From Elgaria multicarinata webbii (lineage: Eukaryota > Chordata > Lepidosauria > Squamata > Anguidae), in contig NC_086178.1 of the NCBI RefSeq assembly GCF_023053635.1, positions 33,469,226-33,533,225 of the forward strand: a DNA stretch of 64,000 nt, read 5' to 3'. A program made the position numbers and the translations under genes. The stretch's first letter is position 1; every line of letters begins with the position of its first letter. The notes under the pieces were generated by a model that saw nothing but the letters and a program-made list of their open reading frames with translations, was not told the DNA's origin and made no database searches. Of this stretch, positions 50,222-60,990 are shown piece by piece.

Positions 50222-50398
50222 ATGTGCTACGGGAGGTGTGTTAAATACACTGGGTACAAGCTGCTCATTCTCGCCGTGCTCTGCATTGTGGCAAATGTTT
50301 TGCTCTATTTTCCTAATGGCGAAACAATATATGCTTCGCACAACCAACTCAGCAAGTATGTGGGCTGTCTCCATGGCATTATAGGAGGAGGTCTTTTG
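50222..50398 (+). CDS. TM4SF exon 1
   Basis: ATG at 50222 begins MCYGRC, the same start as TM4SF1. It covers the N-terminus, first membrane segment, short outer loop and most of the second segment, ending LLYFPNG...GIIGGGLL before GTGAGT, phase 0. The cysteines near the start are typical palmitoylation positions. Confidence 0.9.
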
Positions 50399-53300
50399 GT
50401 GAGTAACACATATTTTTCTAGTTTTTCCCTTTTTGGACAATGGATCTTTTCCCCAAGTGGCTGAGTTTCTGATTCAGAAAATTTCCAAGCTGCCTTATTG
50501 TATTGGACTTCTTGGATATATGTTCAAAATTGACCAAGGTGGCTACTCTTTGGCAGGATCTGTTCTTTCTACATCTTTTTAGAAGCCCAAACTGATGACC
50601 GCTAGCTTTGAGCATCCAGGATGTGGCAAGCCACTGAGAAATCTGCTGAAGCATTATGGGAAGTGCTTTTGATCAGGGCTTTAGGTAGCCTGGTACGGGA
50701 GACATGTAGTGCTGTTGAGGCCTTTGGGGTGGGGGGTGGGTAGGGGAATTTCAGGAGTGGGGAACAGGATCAAGGCCATTTTTAAAAATTCCTCCTAAAG
50801 CCTTCCCCTGCTGTGCTATACAGTGCTAGAGGGCCACCAGCCTCAAACCTGGGTATTTTATAACTATATGTAGCGGGCATACAGTTCTGGAGATGGGAAA
50901 GGTGTTCTGTTAACTCTATCCCCCTCCATTCTGAACACCTTAAATGTTTGATTTTGTAAAAATGTGATCGTCGATTTTTTGGCAGAATTTGATGAAAATT
51001 GCAGGCATAATTGCTCTTTATAAGGGAATCAAGCCTGTCAGATTTAAGATGAATAGGTTTTGAGGATGGGGGTTGCAAGAGCAGCTTTTAAAGTTGTGGG
51101 GGGGGGGGTTTCCCCCAAAAACAAAAATGAGCATGCACTTATCCCCATATCTTTGTGCGGAATTGTTATTAAAATGGCATAGAGGTAGCCCTAGCTAAGA
51201 AACTTGCAAAAATTTGGAGGGATAAGTGTAGCAGTTTCTGTGGAAGGGGAGTCTTCAGATTATGGGGGAGGGGCGGTAGGAGTAATTCATTTCTCCTTCC
51301 TCACTCCAGTGTTTTTGTGTGTGTTTTTGTTAATTGTATGAAAATGGCAAACATCATAAAGGTGTCCTTAGGTAGGAAACCCGCAAAATTTCAGAAGGAT
51401 AGGCGAGAAGGGGAGGATAATTTAAGGGAGCAATCCTATGTCCCCCAACACATCAGCTTCTTTGGTTTCTGGGCTCTGGAAACAGGGTTGGAAACAGGGC
51501 TCTGATTCTGTAGTCCAGAAACTGCTCCTTTCCCTCTTCTGCTTGTAGCCCAGTTCTAGCTATGTCTCTGTTTGGAGATGGGAAAAGGGGACGTTTGTGG
51601 GGGTGAAGGGAGGAGACTAGGGCATGAGCCAGGTGACATTTCCTATGGCTACCCCAGCTCCTTCCTTTCCCCTCTGAAGCGTCACTGCTAAATGGGCAAA
51701 ATTGCCTATCTAGCAGAAATGCAGGGTGCCTGGAGAGCGGAGGCGAAGATCACCTCCATGCTTCAGCTGCCGTGCATTGGACACTTAGTAGCCTCCGAAT
51801 ATGGTAGCTGCCGACTGTCTTTATAGGATTGCACCCTAAGCCTTTCTATTTTCTGCTCAATTGGTACCAAAGTCACAGAAAAGTTAATAGGTCATGGGTG
51901 GATGATGAATGTGGAGCATACAGTGGCAGAAGCAGAAATACTTGAACATCCAGCTTTATTCAAGCAAGTACCCAATGCTACATTCTCCTAGGTACCACCG
52001 TCTTAACAAAAGCTCTTTTAATAACCCTGCTTCTGTAGGGATATTAAGTAGCAAAGAGCACTGAACACTGGGACAGTGCTATGATGTGTTACTTCGATGT
52101 TCCTGCCCCCAAAGCACTGGGATAGGAGAGCCCTGATAACACCATCCACTGTAAGTCATAAAACTAAAGCTGTAAGTCACAAAACTACACCCCTTCCTCT
52201 CCCCTCAAGCATTTTCCTTATATGGAGTGCTTGGGGGAAAATCTCTGGGTCTCTGGGTCCCTCCGAATCCAACTTGCTAACTAAGCTTCGGGAGGGTTCA
52301 GATTCAGCCGAATCCAAAGAATAGCCCTAGTTTACATCCATTGAAAAGAAGCAGGATGGTTTTAGGTCAACCTGACAAGAGGTCAGCTGGCATCCCACCC
52401 CACCCCACCCCACCCCACCTTGAGCACTGCCCTTATTCACAATCCTGTTGCATGACAAAAACTTGGTGGGAAAATGGTAGCCCTGGATCTTCCGGCAGAA
52501 CTCTGGTTGATCAGCAAGGACTTTTGATTCCCATGCCCAATAGATTAATGATGGGAACAATGAAATGACTCCATAGCAAAATGTGTGGAAAGACTGTGAG
52601 CTCAGTTCAGTTCTGGTACTCAGAAGAAATTCCGGGCACAGACTCCTTCAATTCTGTGTGTATGTCTCTTGCACCTGGGTGTGATGGGGGTTCTGGTTCA
52701 AAATGAAATAGATTCTGCAAGGTTGAAGTGTGCCCTGCCCCGTTTTAATGTTTAGAGACTCAGTTGGCTGAGTCAGTTGTTTAGTTGTGAAAATGGGGAG
52801 CAGTGAACCACAGGAACTTGATTATAGCCTCTCTGATCATGCTTTGGGAATGCTGGGATAAATCATCAAGCTAAACAATTAGATGCCACTTTCCTGCGAT
52901 GAAATTCAAGGCAAAATACATAAGGCAGCCTCTCATCCAGGAATTGATCGAATCCCAAATTTGATTGGCTTCTGCAGAGGTGATGCATTATGTGCCATCA
53001 GACATTGCCCTGTGACCTAAACTAGTCTTGAATTGTCTGCACCAAAACAAAAGAAGGACTCTTTTAGTCATTCAGTGAAATGTACATAAAATTGTTTTTA
53101 AAATATGTATATAATGGGCTATTTATACATTTAAATTATAGGCTACACATTTAAAGATTGCCTATGACCCGACAATAGATGTTCCGTCCATCATATGTCT
53201 GTGTTGTTTAGTATTTTGGATGGTTACTGTGTAGATACTGTGTAGATACTGTGTAGATACTGCACCTACTCTGTGGTTGTGGTTGTGGGACATGGTGGTC

Positions 53301-56300
53301 TGGTTTGCGTGGCCTTCATCTGCAGAGAACTCTGGTGCCAAATGTCTTGATTGATTATCCAGTTAATGATGACCAATCAGCTCCTGACTGCGTACTTGAT
53401 GGCATTTGGGCTTCTTTGCCAGTTCTACGAAGCATCTGAGAAATCTCATTATTTAATTAGCTAGACAGAAATTGTTTAGAAATGAATGGGATGAAAAACC
53501 AAGTCAGTTTTAACAGGCTCAAACTGTGTTGCAACTGATCAGGAAACCATGCTGAGATGTGAGATAAAAGCAATCAACATTCTGATAGCAATAAACTCTT
53601 TTGAAAAATTTAAACTTAGGTGTTGATCCCGGCATTTGCGTTCATTGGATTAGAACACGATCATTTCCATGGATGCGTTCCTCATGAAAACTATCGGAGA
53701 AACTGTGCAGTAAGTGAACTCCTCCCCTTGCTAGTCATTGAAAGATGAGATCTGATCAGGAACTCAAAGGAGGTTGGCCATTCATTTCTGTTTCCGTATT
53801 GCAGCTGCTGGCATCTGTCATAGTAGCCTGTGTTGGAATTTTCGGTGCTGGATACTGCTTCATCATTTCAGCTTTGGCCTTAGCTGAGGGACCTTACTGT
53901 TATTGTGAAGATGACCGAGTTTGGTGCTATCCATTCTCTCATTCCGCTGGAGGGTAGGTAGTCTTTTCCATGACATACTGTCTAAGCATTATGTGATTGT
54001 AATTTCCAAACTGTTTCAAACCTTCTATGATAGCATCAGAATTTGTCAAGACTGGTTACCTCCTGGTTTGCACACTGGGCTACCTACAACCCACTGTGTG
54101 TGTTCAATCAGACCCTGAGAGCAGACCCAAGGTCACTGTGCTAGAGTTTGCAAAACCCAAAGTTCAAAAAGCCACATTCTGAGCAATGGCAGTGCACTAT
54201 GCAACACAGCAGAAATATCCCAGCTTATACTTTTAATATATTTTGTTTTTGTAGCAGTTCGTATCTTTGGTAAGCATTCATTAGTTTGGAATATCCATTA
54301 TTTTTATCTTCAAAAATAATAAAGAAAAGTTATAAATAATAAAGGTATCCAGCTGACCTCCTACAGTTTATGGTTTTATTTTATTAATATTTATAGTGTG
54401 CTTATAGTGTTTACAGTATTTGAAATGCTAAGCGCTCAGTAACATTGCCCCACAGGAAAGCTGTGTTCCACTGATTTGATGTACCACTTTAAAGCTAATT
54501 GAAAGAATACAAACATTAAAAAAACATAGCCACTAAGTACAGCTTGGCGCCCCCTCAGCTCAGCACCCTGGGTGACCACACAGCTCTCCCATGGCTAAAG
54601 CCAGCCCTGAGCTTGACACTGCTCTCCCAACATTGTCAACTTTCTGGTGCCAGATAAAGACTATCTTTTACGGGTGCGCAGAGCAGGTCTGCTCATCCCC
54701 GAAATTTGGAGCAGTGCTCCAATGAGGCGGTTCTCCACCCCAATTTTCAGGGTGGCTCTGTCTCTCCACACTGTTGGATTACCTGGTGGAAAACCACTCT
54801 GTTTTCAGAGAACCGCTCTATTAGCATCAATTGGAATTAACAAAAGTGCATACATCTCCGTCATTTTTAAAGATAAAGAGATGAAACTTGGCACCCTTGT
54901 AGTTCTTACATAGGGCCTTAGCCGTGCCAAGTTTAAAGCAGGTCCCTTCATCCCTTGATTTTTAGGATTTTTTTTTAAAAAAAACTCCCCTACACACACA
55001 CACACACACGAAACTGCATAGAGCCTTTTATCCTTTACTTTGCTGATGCAAAGTTGTTCATCTTCAGTTTATAAAAATAGAGATCTGTTCCCTGACTGTT
55101 TGCTCTAATGGGGTGAAATGGGAGTGTTCGCTCTCCCTATGAGAGGTCAGACAAGAACAAACATAAATATAATACCTTTATTTCTATTTCCCCCCCAAAG
55201 CATATAAACTTGAGTCCTGTCTTCAAAACAGGAGACATACTAGCAATAGCAAACTTTTCTCTCACCGCCCCTTCTTCTCTTGACTTTATGCCTGGCCGAG
55301 TTGCATCCATACTTGCTGTACACAGATCAGCCTTTGGCACAAGATTCTTTTCTGTATCCTAATATTGGCTTGTATGGATCTACATTGCCTGCCAGTCATC
55401 ATAACTTCCTGGGACAACTCATTCACATGGAATGGTTTTAATTGCTTTCATAATGTGAGCCATTTTTCCTAAATCCTTCCTTTCAGCCAAGGGGTGGTGG
55501 AAATTGGACTCCTTCTCGCTCCATGAGTTAGCAAAGGAATGAGTTCCAGGGCGGGGGGAAATGGGTTATATCATTTGCAATCCCTCTCCCTAAGCACTGT
55601 GATTAGATGGGGGGACAGGGAGGAGACTGTGGCTATTGGTTAGCCACAGATGTCAGTCTCAAAACTACCCCCCTTCAGCCCTCGGCATCTTCCTAATATG
55701 GAAGTGTGTTCAGTTAGCGGTCCATCAACATGAAACATGTCCTCACGTCTCCTAAAAAACCTACAGATCCATTTGGGGCTCTGAACAATCTTCCAATCGC
55801 ACCGTGGATTTCTGACAGTTTTAAAACCACCCACTAACCACACCGCGGGTGTGGAGGTTTGTCAGAGGTCCAGCAGACCCCTGGATTTTTGGTGCGGAAC
55901 GCACACCCCTACTATCCTTTCCTCCCAGGCATTAATATGATGAGGACATTTATGCCAGTTGTTTTATCAGGTTCAGTATCATATTGCAACAGGTGTTTTT
56001 TTATCTATTTATAATTGTTTTTAAATTTTGTATATTAAATATTTTATATTATGTTTTTATTATCTTGTATTTGTGGCTTGTAATTTTTGTGAACTTCCCA
56101 GAGGGCTTTGGTTACTGGATAGTTTAGAAATGAAATAAATAATAAAAATAATAAACCATAATCTCTGAACCACAAATCACTGTACCAAATAAATTCCTGC
56201 TTAACAGCACAATCCTATACATGTCTACTCTGATTTCAACTGGGCTTACTCCTAGGTAAGTGTGTATAGGATTGTGGTCTAAAATATTTATTCCTTAATT

Positions 56301-59300
56301 GACTTCTGCCTTAATGTTTTCTTTCTTTATCATAAATTTAGTTCTTGCTGAAAGTGATAAATCTGTATCTGGGGCTGGGTTGTACCAATTCAGACTGAAG
56401 ACGTGGGACTAATATGACTGAATATTCCTCCTACATACAAACGATTTCCCTGCACATAGACAACTAGCATGTCAGGGAAATGGCTAGGCTTGTGCCTGAC
56501 ATCTAGTTTTCTACATGCAAGAAAGAAACATATAATGCATGCTTTTGTCCTGAGAAACATTCAGTCATGTGAATTCCCAATTACAGCCTGAAGTGTATAT
56601 CTCAACATTGGCGTATTGCTTCCAAATACTGGGGGTGGGGGAGTGGGATGGCACGAGGCATGTATAGCGCTAAAGAGAAGGCTACGGTGCCCTAGACCAG
56701 TGCAGATAAGTAGTTCTGTGCAGTGGAACACGACTTTCGTGGGGCTATGAATCCATTCTGGATTCCCAAAATAAGTTCAGCACCTTGGACAGATCATTTT
56801 GAGTTCTGGCTAGTTCTGACTGAAACCTAGAATGGATTCATAGCCCCACTGTGTTGCCAGCCTCCATTGATTTCGTGTCTCTACCATGCCTTTTTTTTAA
56901 AAGAGAGCAGTGTACGCTCACTCCAGCACAGGAATCCTCATACCACACATCCTTAAACTAAATTAAAAATTGAACGATGACAAAGGCTTTAAACTTATTT
57001 TAGCAACTTGCTGGTGTTCCCATGCTGGTGTCTCCCGCCCCATCCCACTGCCCGTCTTCCATGGCTACAAATTAATTATTTACTATTGGTTTCAATAGGT
57101 ATCTGCCTCAACACCCCAATTGGACTGGATGCCGAGAGCCAAGGAATGTTTTTACCTGGAACGTGACTCTTTTCTCTATCTTGCTTGTCCTGAGTGGGAT
57201 CGAATTAATTATCTGTATTATTCAAGTAATACATGGCTGTATTGGAGGTGCCTGGGTTGTGTGTCACACTCACAAAGAGGTAAGTGTGTTTTAAAAGATG
57301 CTCCAAAAGTATTCCAGGGTTTATTTGATCACAACAAAACTGCCCGTAACGCTTTACAAACTGACTCAGCGAGGGAAGGATGGCTATTATGTCTTCGTCA
57401 TTTGGAAGTTCGTGTTTGGGCAGTGAATGCAAAGTTTGTGTATTTCTATATTTATTAAACGTATAGATTGCTTTGTGGCAAGGCCCCCAAAGCAGCATAC
57501 TGTAAGAATTAAAATGCAATAAAACAGACAATAAAAAGAGTCAGATGAAAACCGCGAGTTGTTTTGGGAGGTACAGAATCAGTCCAAATTGAAGGCCCAC
57601 ATAAACTAGAGTTGCAACTTGAGACTTAAGCATATACTTAAAATACTCCTCTTGATTTCAGTGGGATTTAGAGGTGTTTGGCCACTATCCAGCATTGAGT
57701 TGAGTCCACTTATGCTCGTTGATTTCAGTGGAATTAAGTATGTTCAGTGTTATGTTGCAATGTAATCCTTGACTTTGGCTAGATCGTGACATTTTAGTCC
57801 AACCTCCCTCAGTGTTGCATTAACATCACATAAGTGACATTTGCTCATATATATTAGTAAAAGATTTAAAAGAAGACTTAAGAGTTAATTTGCATTTTAC
57901 TTTATGACGATCTGTTTACCGAAGCTTTAACTTGTGTATTTTGTCTTACAACAGTCTGGTCTCTCATAAGAACCCTCTACCAGACGTTTCATTTTCAAGC
58001 ATTATTCCTTTGGTCTTGAGGTGATATAATTTCCCCTTTCATCAAGTTTTGGACAAACAGGGGTTTAAGGCAGTTAAGCATCCAAGAGGAACAACAACAA
58101 CAAATAGGGGAGAAACGTCTCAGGACGCTGTAGACAAATTTATTGAAAAAATGCCCAACATGTTTCAGCCTCTTGCTTTCTGTTAGGCCTTCTTCAGGGG
58201 GTTGTAACAATGTCTATCACCAGTGTATAGACAGAAGACAAACTGTTGTAAATAATTTCTGCAGACGTTGAGCTCCATCACATGTGGGGAAAACACGCTC
58301 CCTACCGTCACTTCTCCACTCCTGGTTTCTCTGCTCCATTGCTCAGTTACTTCTTGTTTCAAAACAGGAAGTAAACAGCGAGCACGAGGCCCATTCAGTC
58401 AGGCGTTTTAATCACGCTGCTTCTCCTACACACAGGAGGAGAGAGCATCAACTTACGGTTTTAAAAATATTTTGGACTCTCTGTGGTTTTTCTTGTGGTG
58501 CAAGGAAGGCCAGAAGGGGCAGAAGGCGCACAGGAGGCAGATGACGTCATGTGAGAGTCCTGTGAAAAATCTGTGAGTGCCCAGTAACGAGCGTGCAATA
58601 AAACGCTCATTGGATGGAGCCCTAAGTTATTGTACAACCCCCTGAAAAAGGCCTAAAGCATCCTGAGACTTTGGCCAAACAACCTGATTCTTGTTGATCA
58701 GAGGCAGTAAGCCTGTATACACCAGTTGCTGGAGAACATGGGTGGAGGGTGCTGTTGCACCAGGTCCTGCTTGTTCTTATGAGTAGGAATGGAAAAATGG
58801 AAGAATCCCAATTAGTTTCAACGTGAATGATTGGCAATGCCAAAGAATGACGCACTAAGGCTGCAGTCCTATACAACTTACCTCAGAGTAAACCCCATTG
58901 AACCCAGTGGGGCTGACTTCTGATAGATATTGCATTGCAATCCTATTGGTATCACTAAAGGGAATCCAGTAATGAGAGTTTTCTCCAATTAGCTCAGTGC
59001 ATCTGCTCTAAAACAAGACATGGGCCTAATCTACACTAAGCAGGATAGTGTACTATGAAAGCGGGATATGGTCTGTGTCAGTGGGCCCCAATAGTTGTCA
59101 GTGCACTTCTATCCCACTATAAAGCAGTAGTGTGGCTCTTGCCTTTTATATACTATTTTCATACCACTTTCATAGTGCGATAACCTGCTAGGTGTAGATT
59201 AGGCCCTGATCTGCTGAAACTGATCTGGAAATCAGTGGAACCTGAATTGGCCAACTAAAATTGTATAACTATAAAGGAATGTCAGACTCTGGGATATTGA

Positions 59301-59367
59301 TGACCTGTTTTTATTAAATATGTGTATATATATCTTTTGTTGTCTTTTACAGGACTGCCCTTGCTAG
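50222..59367 (+). CDS. transmembrane 4 L6 family protein, TM4SF1-like (5 exons)
   Basis: Joining 50222-50398, 53620-53709, 53805-53953, 57099-57279 and 59353-59367 gives 612 nt, or 203 residues and a TAG stop; human TM4SF1 has 202. All junctions are GT-AG and in phase. It starts [20 protein letters not shown] and keeps [39 protein letters not shown] and the extracellular [19 protein letters not shown]. Four membrane segments are predicted at about 10-30, 47-70, 90-116 and 161-186. The sequons NWT (146) and NVT (160) lie in the large loop. The family forms tetraspanin-like membrane organisers linked to adhesion and migration. The first intracellular loop, cysteine-rich in TM4SF1, is changed here to [20 protein letters not shown]4SF18 or a reptile-specific paralogue is the alternative. 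Confidence 0.9.
52394..52420. repeat. (CCCCA)n minisatellite
   Basis: About five CCCCA units in a row; C-rich on this strand and G-rich on the other. Confidence 0.85.
53225..53261. repeat. three tandem 11-bp units
   Basis: TACTGTGTAGA occurs three times without interruption, then TACTG. Confidence 0.9.
53620..53709 (+). CDS. TM4SF exon 2
   Basis: Follows TTAAACTTAG. It codes for [20 protein letters not shown] and [10 protein letters not shown], phase 0 at both ends. It matches the LPAFVFIGLE...HENCGKRCA exon of TM4SF1, but only two of the six cysteines usual in the loop remain. Confidence 0.85.
53805..53953 (+). CDS. TM4SF exon 3
   Basis: Follows CCGTATTGCAG after a 95-bp intron. It codes for [40 protein letters not shown] and [10 protein letters not shown], ending in phase 2 before GTAGGT. 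It covers the third membrane segment and the start of the large outer loop. Confidence 0.85.
54537..54615 (-). repeat. hAT terminal fragment
   Basis: The minus strand reads CAGGGCTGGCTTTAGCCATG and then GGGGGCGCCAAGCTG, resembling the end of 20788-21059. Confidence 0.45.
54669..55911. mobile_element. 1.24-kb non-autonomous hAT element
   Basis: TACGGGTGCGC and GCACACCCCTA are imperfect inverted ends, flanked by CTATCTTT and CTATCCTT (seven of eight). No transposase reading frame is present. A CA microsatellite lies inside at 54993-55009. A similar GTAGGGGTGTGC end is common in reptile repeats. Confidence 0.65.
56060..56160 (+). repeat. LINE 3' tail
   Basis: GTGAACTTCCCAGAGGGCTT, then GAAATGAAATAAATAATAAA, resembles the sense L2 tail at 23380. 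Confidence 0.45.
56204..56280. repeat. short inverted-repeat element (CAATCC family), good copy
   Basis: CACAATCCTATACATGTCTA and TAAGTGTGTATAGGATTGTG are close reverse complements around TTCAACTGGGCTTACTCC. This is the clearest copy of the family. Confidence 0.7.
57099..57279 (+). CDS. TM4SF exon 4
   Basis: Follows GGTTTCAATAG. It codes for [40 protein letters not shown] and [20 protein letters not shown], ending in phase 0 before GTAAGT. It holds both glycosylation sequons and the fourth membrane segment. A longer open frame (57120-57458) overlaps it in another phase and is a shadow. Confidence 0.85.
58269..58622. mobile_element. hAT-like non-autonomous element
   Basis: GAGCTCCATC at one end and GATGGAGCCC at the other. 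The interior matches 13638-14001 in reverse (AAAATCTGTGAGTGCCCAG and CGAGCGTGCAATAAAACGC). About 354 bp with no transposase; target duplication not confirmed. Confidence 0.5.
58856..58950. repeat. short inverted-repeat element (CAATCC family)
   Basis: GCTGCAGTCCTATACAACTT, CAGAGTAAACCCCATTGAAC and CATTGCAATCCTATTGG. Confidence 0.6.
59023..59205. mobile_element. miniature transposon, Harbinger-like
   Basis: GGCCTAATCTACACT and GGTGTAGATTAGGCC ends; flanks ATG and CTG. The same family as 35602-35835 with a shorter middle (183 bp). Confidence 0.75.
59353..59367 (+). CDS. TM4SF exon 5, four codons and stop
   Basis: Follows TCTTTTACAG. GAC TGC CCT TGC TAG gives DCPC. TM4SF1 also ends in a short cysteine-containing tail after a late splice junction, so this tiny terminal coding exon is plausible. 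It is the least certain of the five. Confidence 0.7.
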   Translation, partial: DCPC

Positions 59368-59538
59368 AGTACTGGGTTGAGATCATCTCGTGCTTCACTG
59401 TAATTTTTGAGCTGACTTGTCAAACTCATACCCTTATGACTTGTTTTTATATGACATATGCTGTTAATTATTATTAAGAGAACATTTGTTCATATTGTAT
59501 AGATTGTTCCTCACTACCATTATTTAAATTCTTTAGCA
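59368..59538 (+). other. start of TM4SF 3' UTR
   Basis: AT-rich sequence before the hAT insertion. No canonical AATAAA was seen in it, so the transcript may end with a variant signal or run past the transposon. Confidence 0.4.
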
Positions 59539-60462
59539 CAGTGGTTCCCAATTAGCTAAGTACTGCGGACCCCTTGTTTTTCAAATGCCAAGCCATGGAC
59601 CCCCTACTTTTGAAAATTTTGTTATCTCTATGGTAGTTACCTGTGCGAAGCAATTTTTTGGAGAAAATAAGGGGTAGCCCCTAATAAGCAAAGGATTTTA
59701 GGTATACTAAAAAACAGACCATAAAATTTGTGATATTTGTGATATTACCATGCAAAAATGACAATGATTTAGTTAGGAATATAAAGACGAATTTAATTTT
59801 TCTAACGTCTAGTTTACAATTGAACAAATTGTGACCTGTCGAGCAGCTACTAAACCTAAATGTGATGGGAGAAATCATGCCTCTTTTTGTCCTGAACAAT
59901 CCCTTCCACATCCAGTTCAATATTTCCTACTTTTAATCTCAAATCTGGATCAACATCAAGCTGATTTCTATGCTTGTTCTTCATATAACAAAATGTCGAA
60001 AAGGCTTGTTCCCAAAGATATGTGGATCAAAAGGGAACGAGATGTTTCAAAGCTTTTTCACCCTAACTTCTTATAATCAAGAAAAACCTTCACCCAGAAT
60101 TGGTCCAGTCTATATTCTTTGAAAAATGATTTCAATGAACCATCACAAGTCACATCAACAAGTGCATCTTGCTCTTCCGCAGATAGAGTTGTTAGTTGTA
60201 CATCATCACATTCAAAAGGATTCCTTATCCATGAGTTTTCAGGATTAGGTGCAGGGAAGTAATCTCTGAAGCTAGTCGCTAAATCACGTAGGTGCTTTCG
60301 TGCATGACGTCACCGTCGAAGCAAACCAAACGCGGGAAACGGCGTATTTTCTTTTATTAAAATGCGGACCTTGCAGAGTTAATATGTGAATGGTGCCACG
60401 GACCCCCTGGATGGGTTACACGGACTCCCTGGGGTCTGCGGACCACCAATTGGGAACCACTG
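59539..60462 (-). mobile_element. hAT element with ZBED-type transposase remnant
   Basis: CAGTGGTTCCCAA and TTGGGAACCACTG are perfect ends, with an exact 8-bp duplication CTTTAGCA (59531-59538 and 60463-60470). The minus strand codes, in two frames, for RDYFPAPNPENSWIRNPFEC, then GSLKSFFKEYRLDQFWVKVF and NKHRNQLDVDPDLRLKVGNI. This is the C-terminal region of ZBED5/FAM200-like hAT transposases. The N-terminal catalytic part is deleted and a frameshift lies near 60065, so it cannot move on its own. Confidence 0.85.
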
Positions 60463-60585
60463 CTTTAGCAGGTAATAGAGCTTTTTCTGGGGAGGGGGAA
60501 AATCTTTTTCAAGACTCCTTTTAAATTCCCATACATACAGGTACTCAGCTATATTGTTAATGGCCTAATGCATGCAACAGATAAT

Positions 60586-60680
60586 TTAGACTGCAATCCT
60601 TTACTCACTTACTTAGGAGTAAGCCCGATTGAACTCAATGGAACTTTCTTCTTAGTAGACACCAATTGCATATGATTATA
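60586..60680. repeat. short inverted-repeat element (CAATCC family)
   Basis: GACTGCAATCCTTTACTCAC, TTAGGAGTAAGCCCGATTGA, ACTCAATGGAACTTTCTTC and CAATTGCATATGATTATA. Confidence 0.6.
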
Positions 60681-60783
60681 TCGTTTTCCATAGTTGAACA
60701 GGTAATTTTCAATAATATTTCAATATTTTTGGATATAGACTATTCCCCCCCTTGAAAATTTTATATTCTCCAATGTTAGCAGT

Positions 60784-60990
60784 AGGGATGTAGCACAACC
60801 TGGTAATGAGATCAGGCATTACTTCAGGATGGGTGGGTGAGCATTTAGTTTCAGTTCAGTTTTGATAAGAATTTACCAAAAATTGCAAAGTTCTCCATAT
60901 TGGGGGCAAAAAGACTGTGAGATTTGAACAACAAAAACACAAATGTGGAAGAAAGTGAAACTGACATATTTGTCCATCCACACCCAGGGC
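60784..60990. repeat. hAT-like repeat, TAGGGATG family
   Basis: Starts GTAGGGATGTAGCAC. TTACCAAAAATTGCAAAG and GAAGAAAGTGAAACTGAC inside, with TTTGTCCATCC at the end, are shared with 62370-62525. The end repeat resembles that of 34359-34795. Confidence 0.5.

Larger units (their letters stand above)
50399..53619 (+). other. TM4SF intron 1
   Basis: No named transposon is certain here. Sequence at 50940-51420 has two similar segments (AATGGCATAGAGGTAG near 51173 and AATGGCAAACATCATAAAGG near 51343, each followed by GCAAAA-TT and GGATA), suggesting a repeat with internal duplication. A (CCCCA)n tract and a three-fold 11-bp repeat are listed separately. Confidence 0.65.
53954..57098 (+). other. 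TM4SF intron 3
   Basis: Contains a hAT terminal fragment near 54537-54615, a 1.24-kb hAT element, a LINE tail near 56060-56160 and a CAATCC-type short repeat. The stretches 54000-54530 and 56290-57080 show nothing else I can name. Confidence 0.75.
57280..59352 (+). other. TM4SF intron 4
   Basis: Contains a hAT-like element (58269-58622), a CAATCC-type short repeat and a miniature transposon (59023-59205). Sequence at 57290-58265 and 58625-58850 is unassigned. It ends TTGTCTTTTACAG. Confidence 0.75.

Noticed and set aside
57120-57458. 112-codon open frame beginning [16 protein letters not shown]
   Set aside because: It overlaps TM4SF exon 4 in another phase. The spliced frame from 57100 matches the family, this one does not, and it runs through a good donor at 57280.
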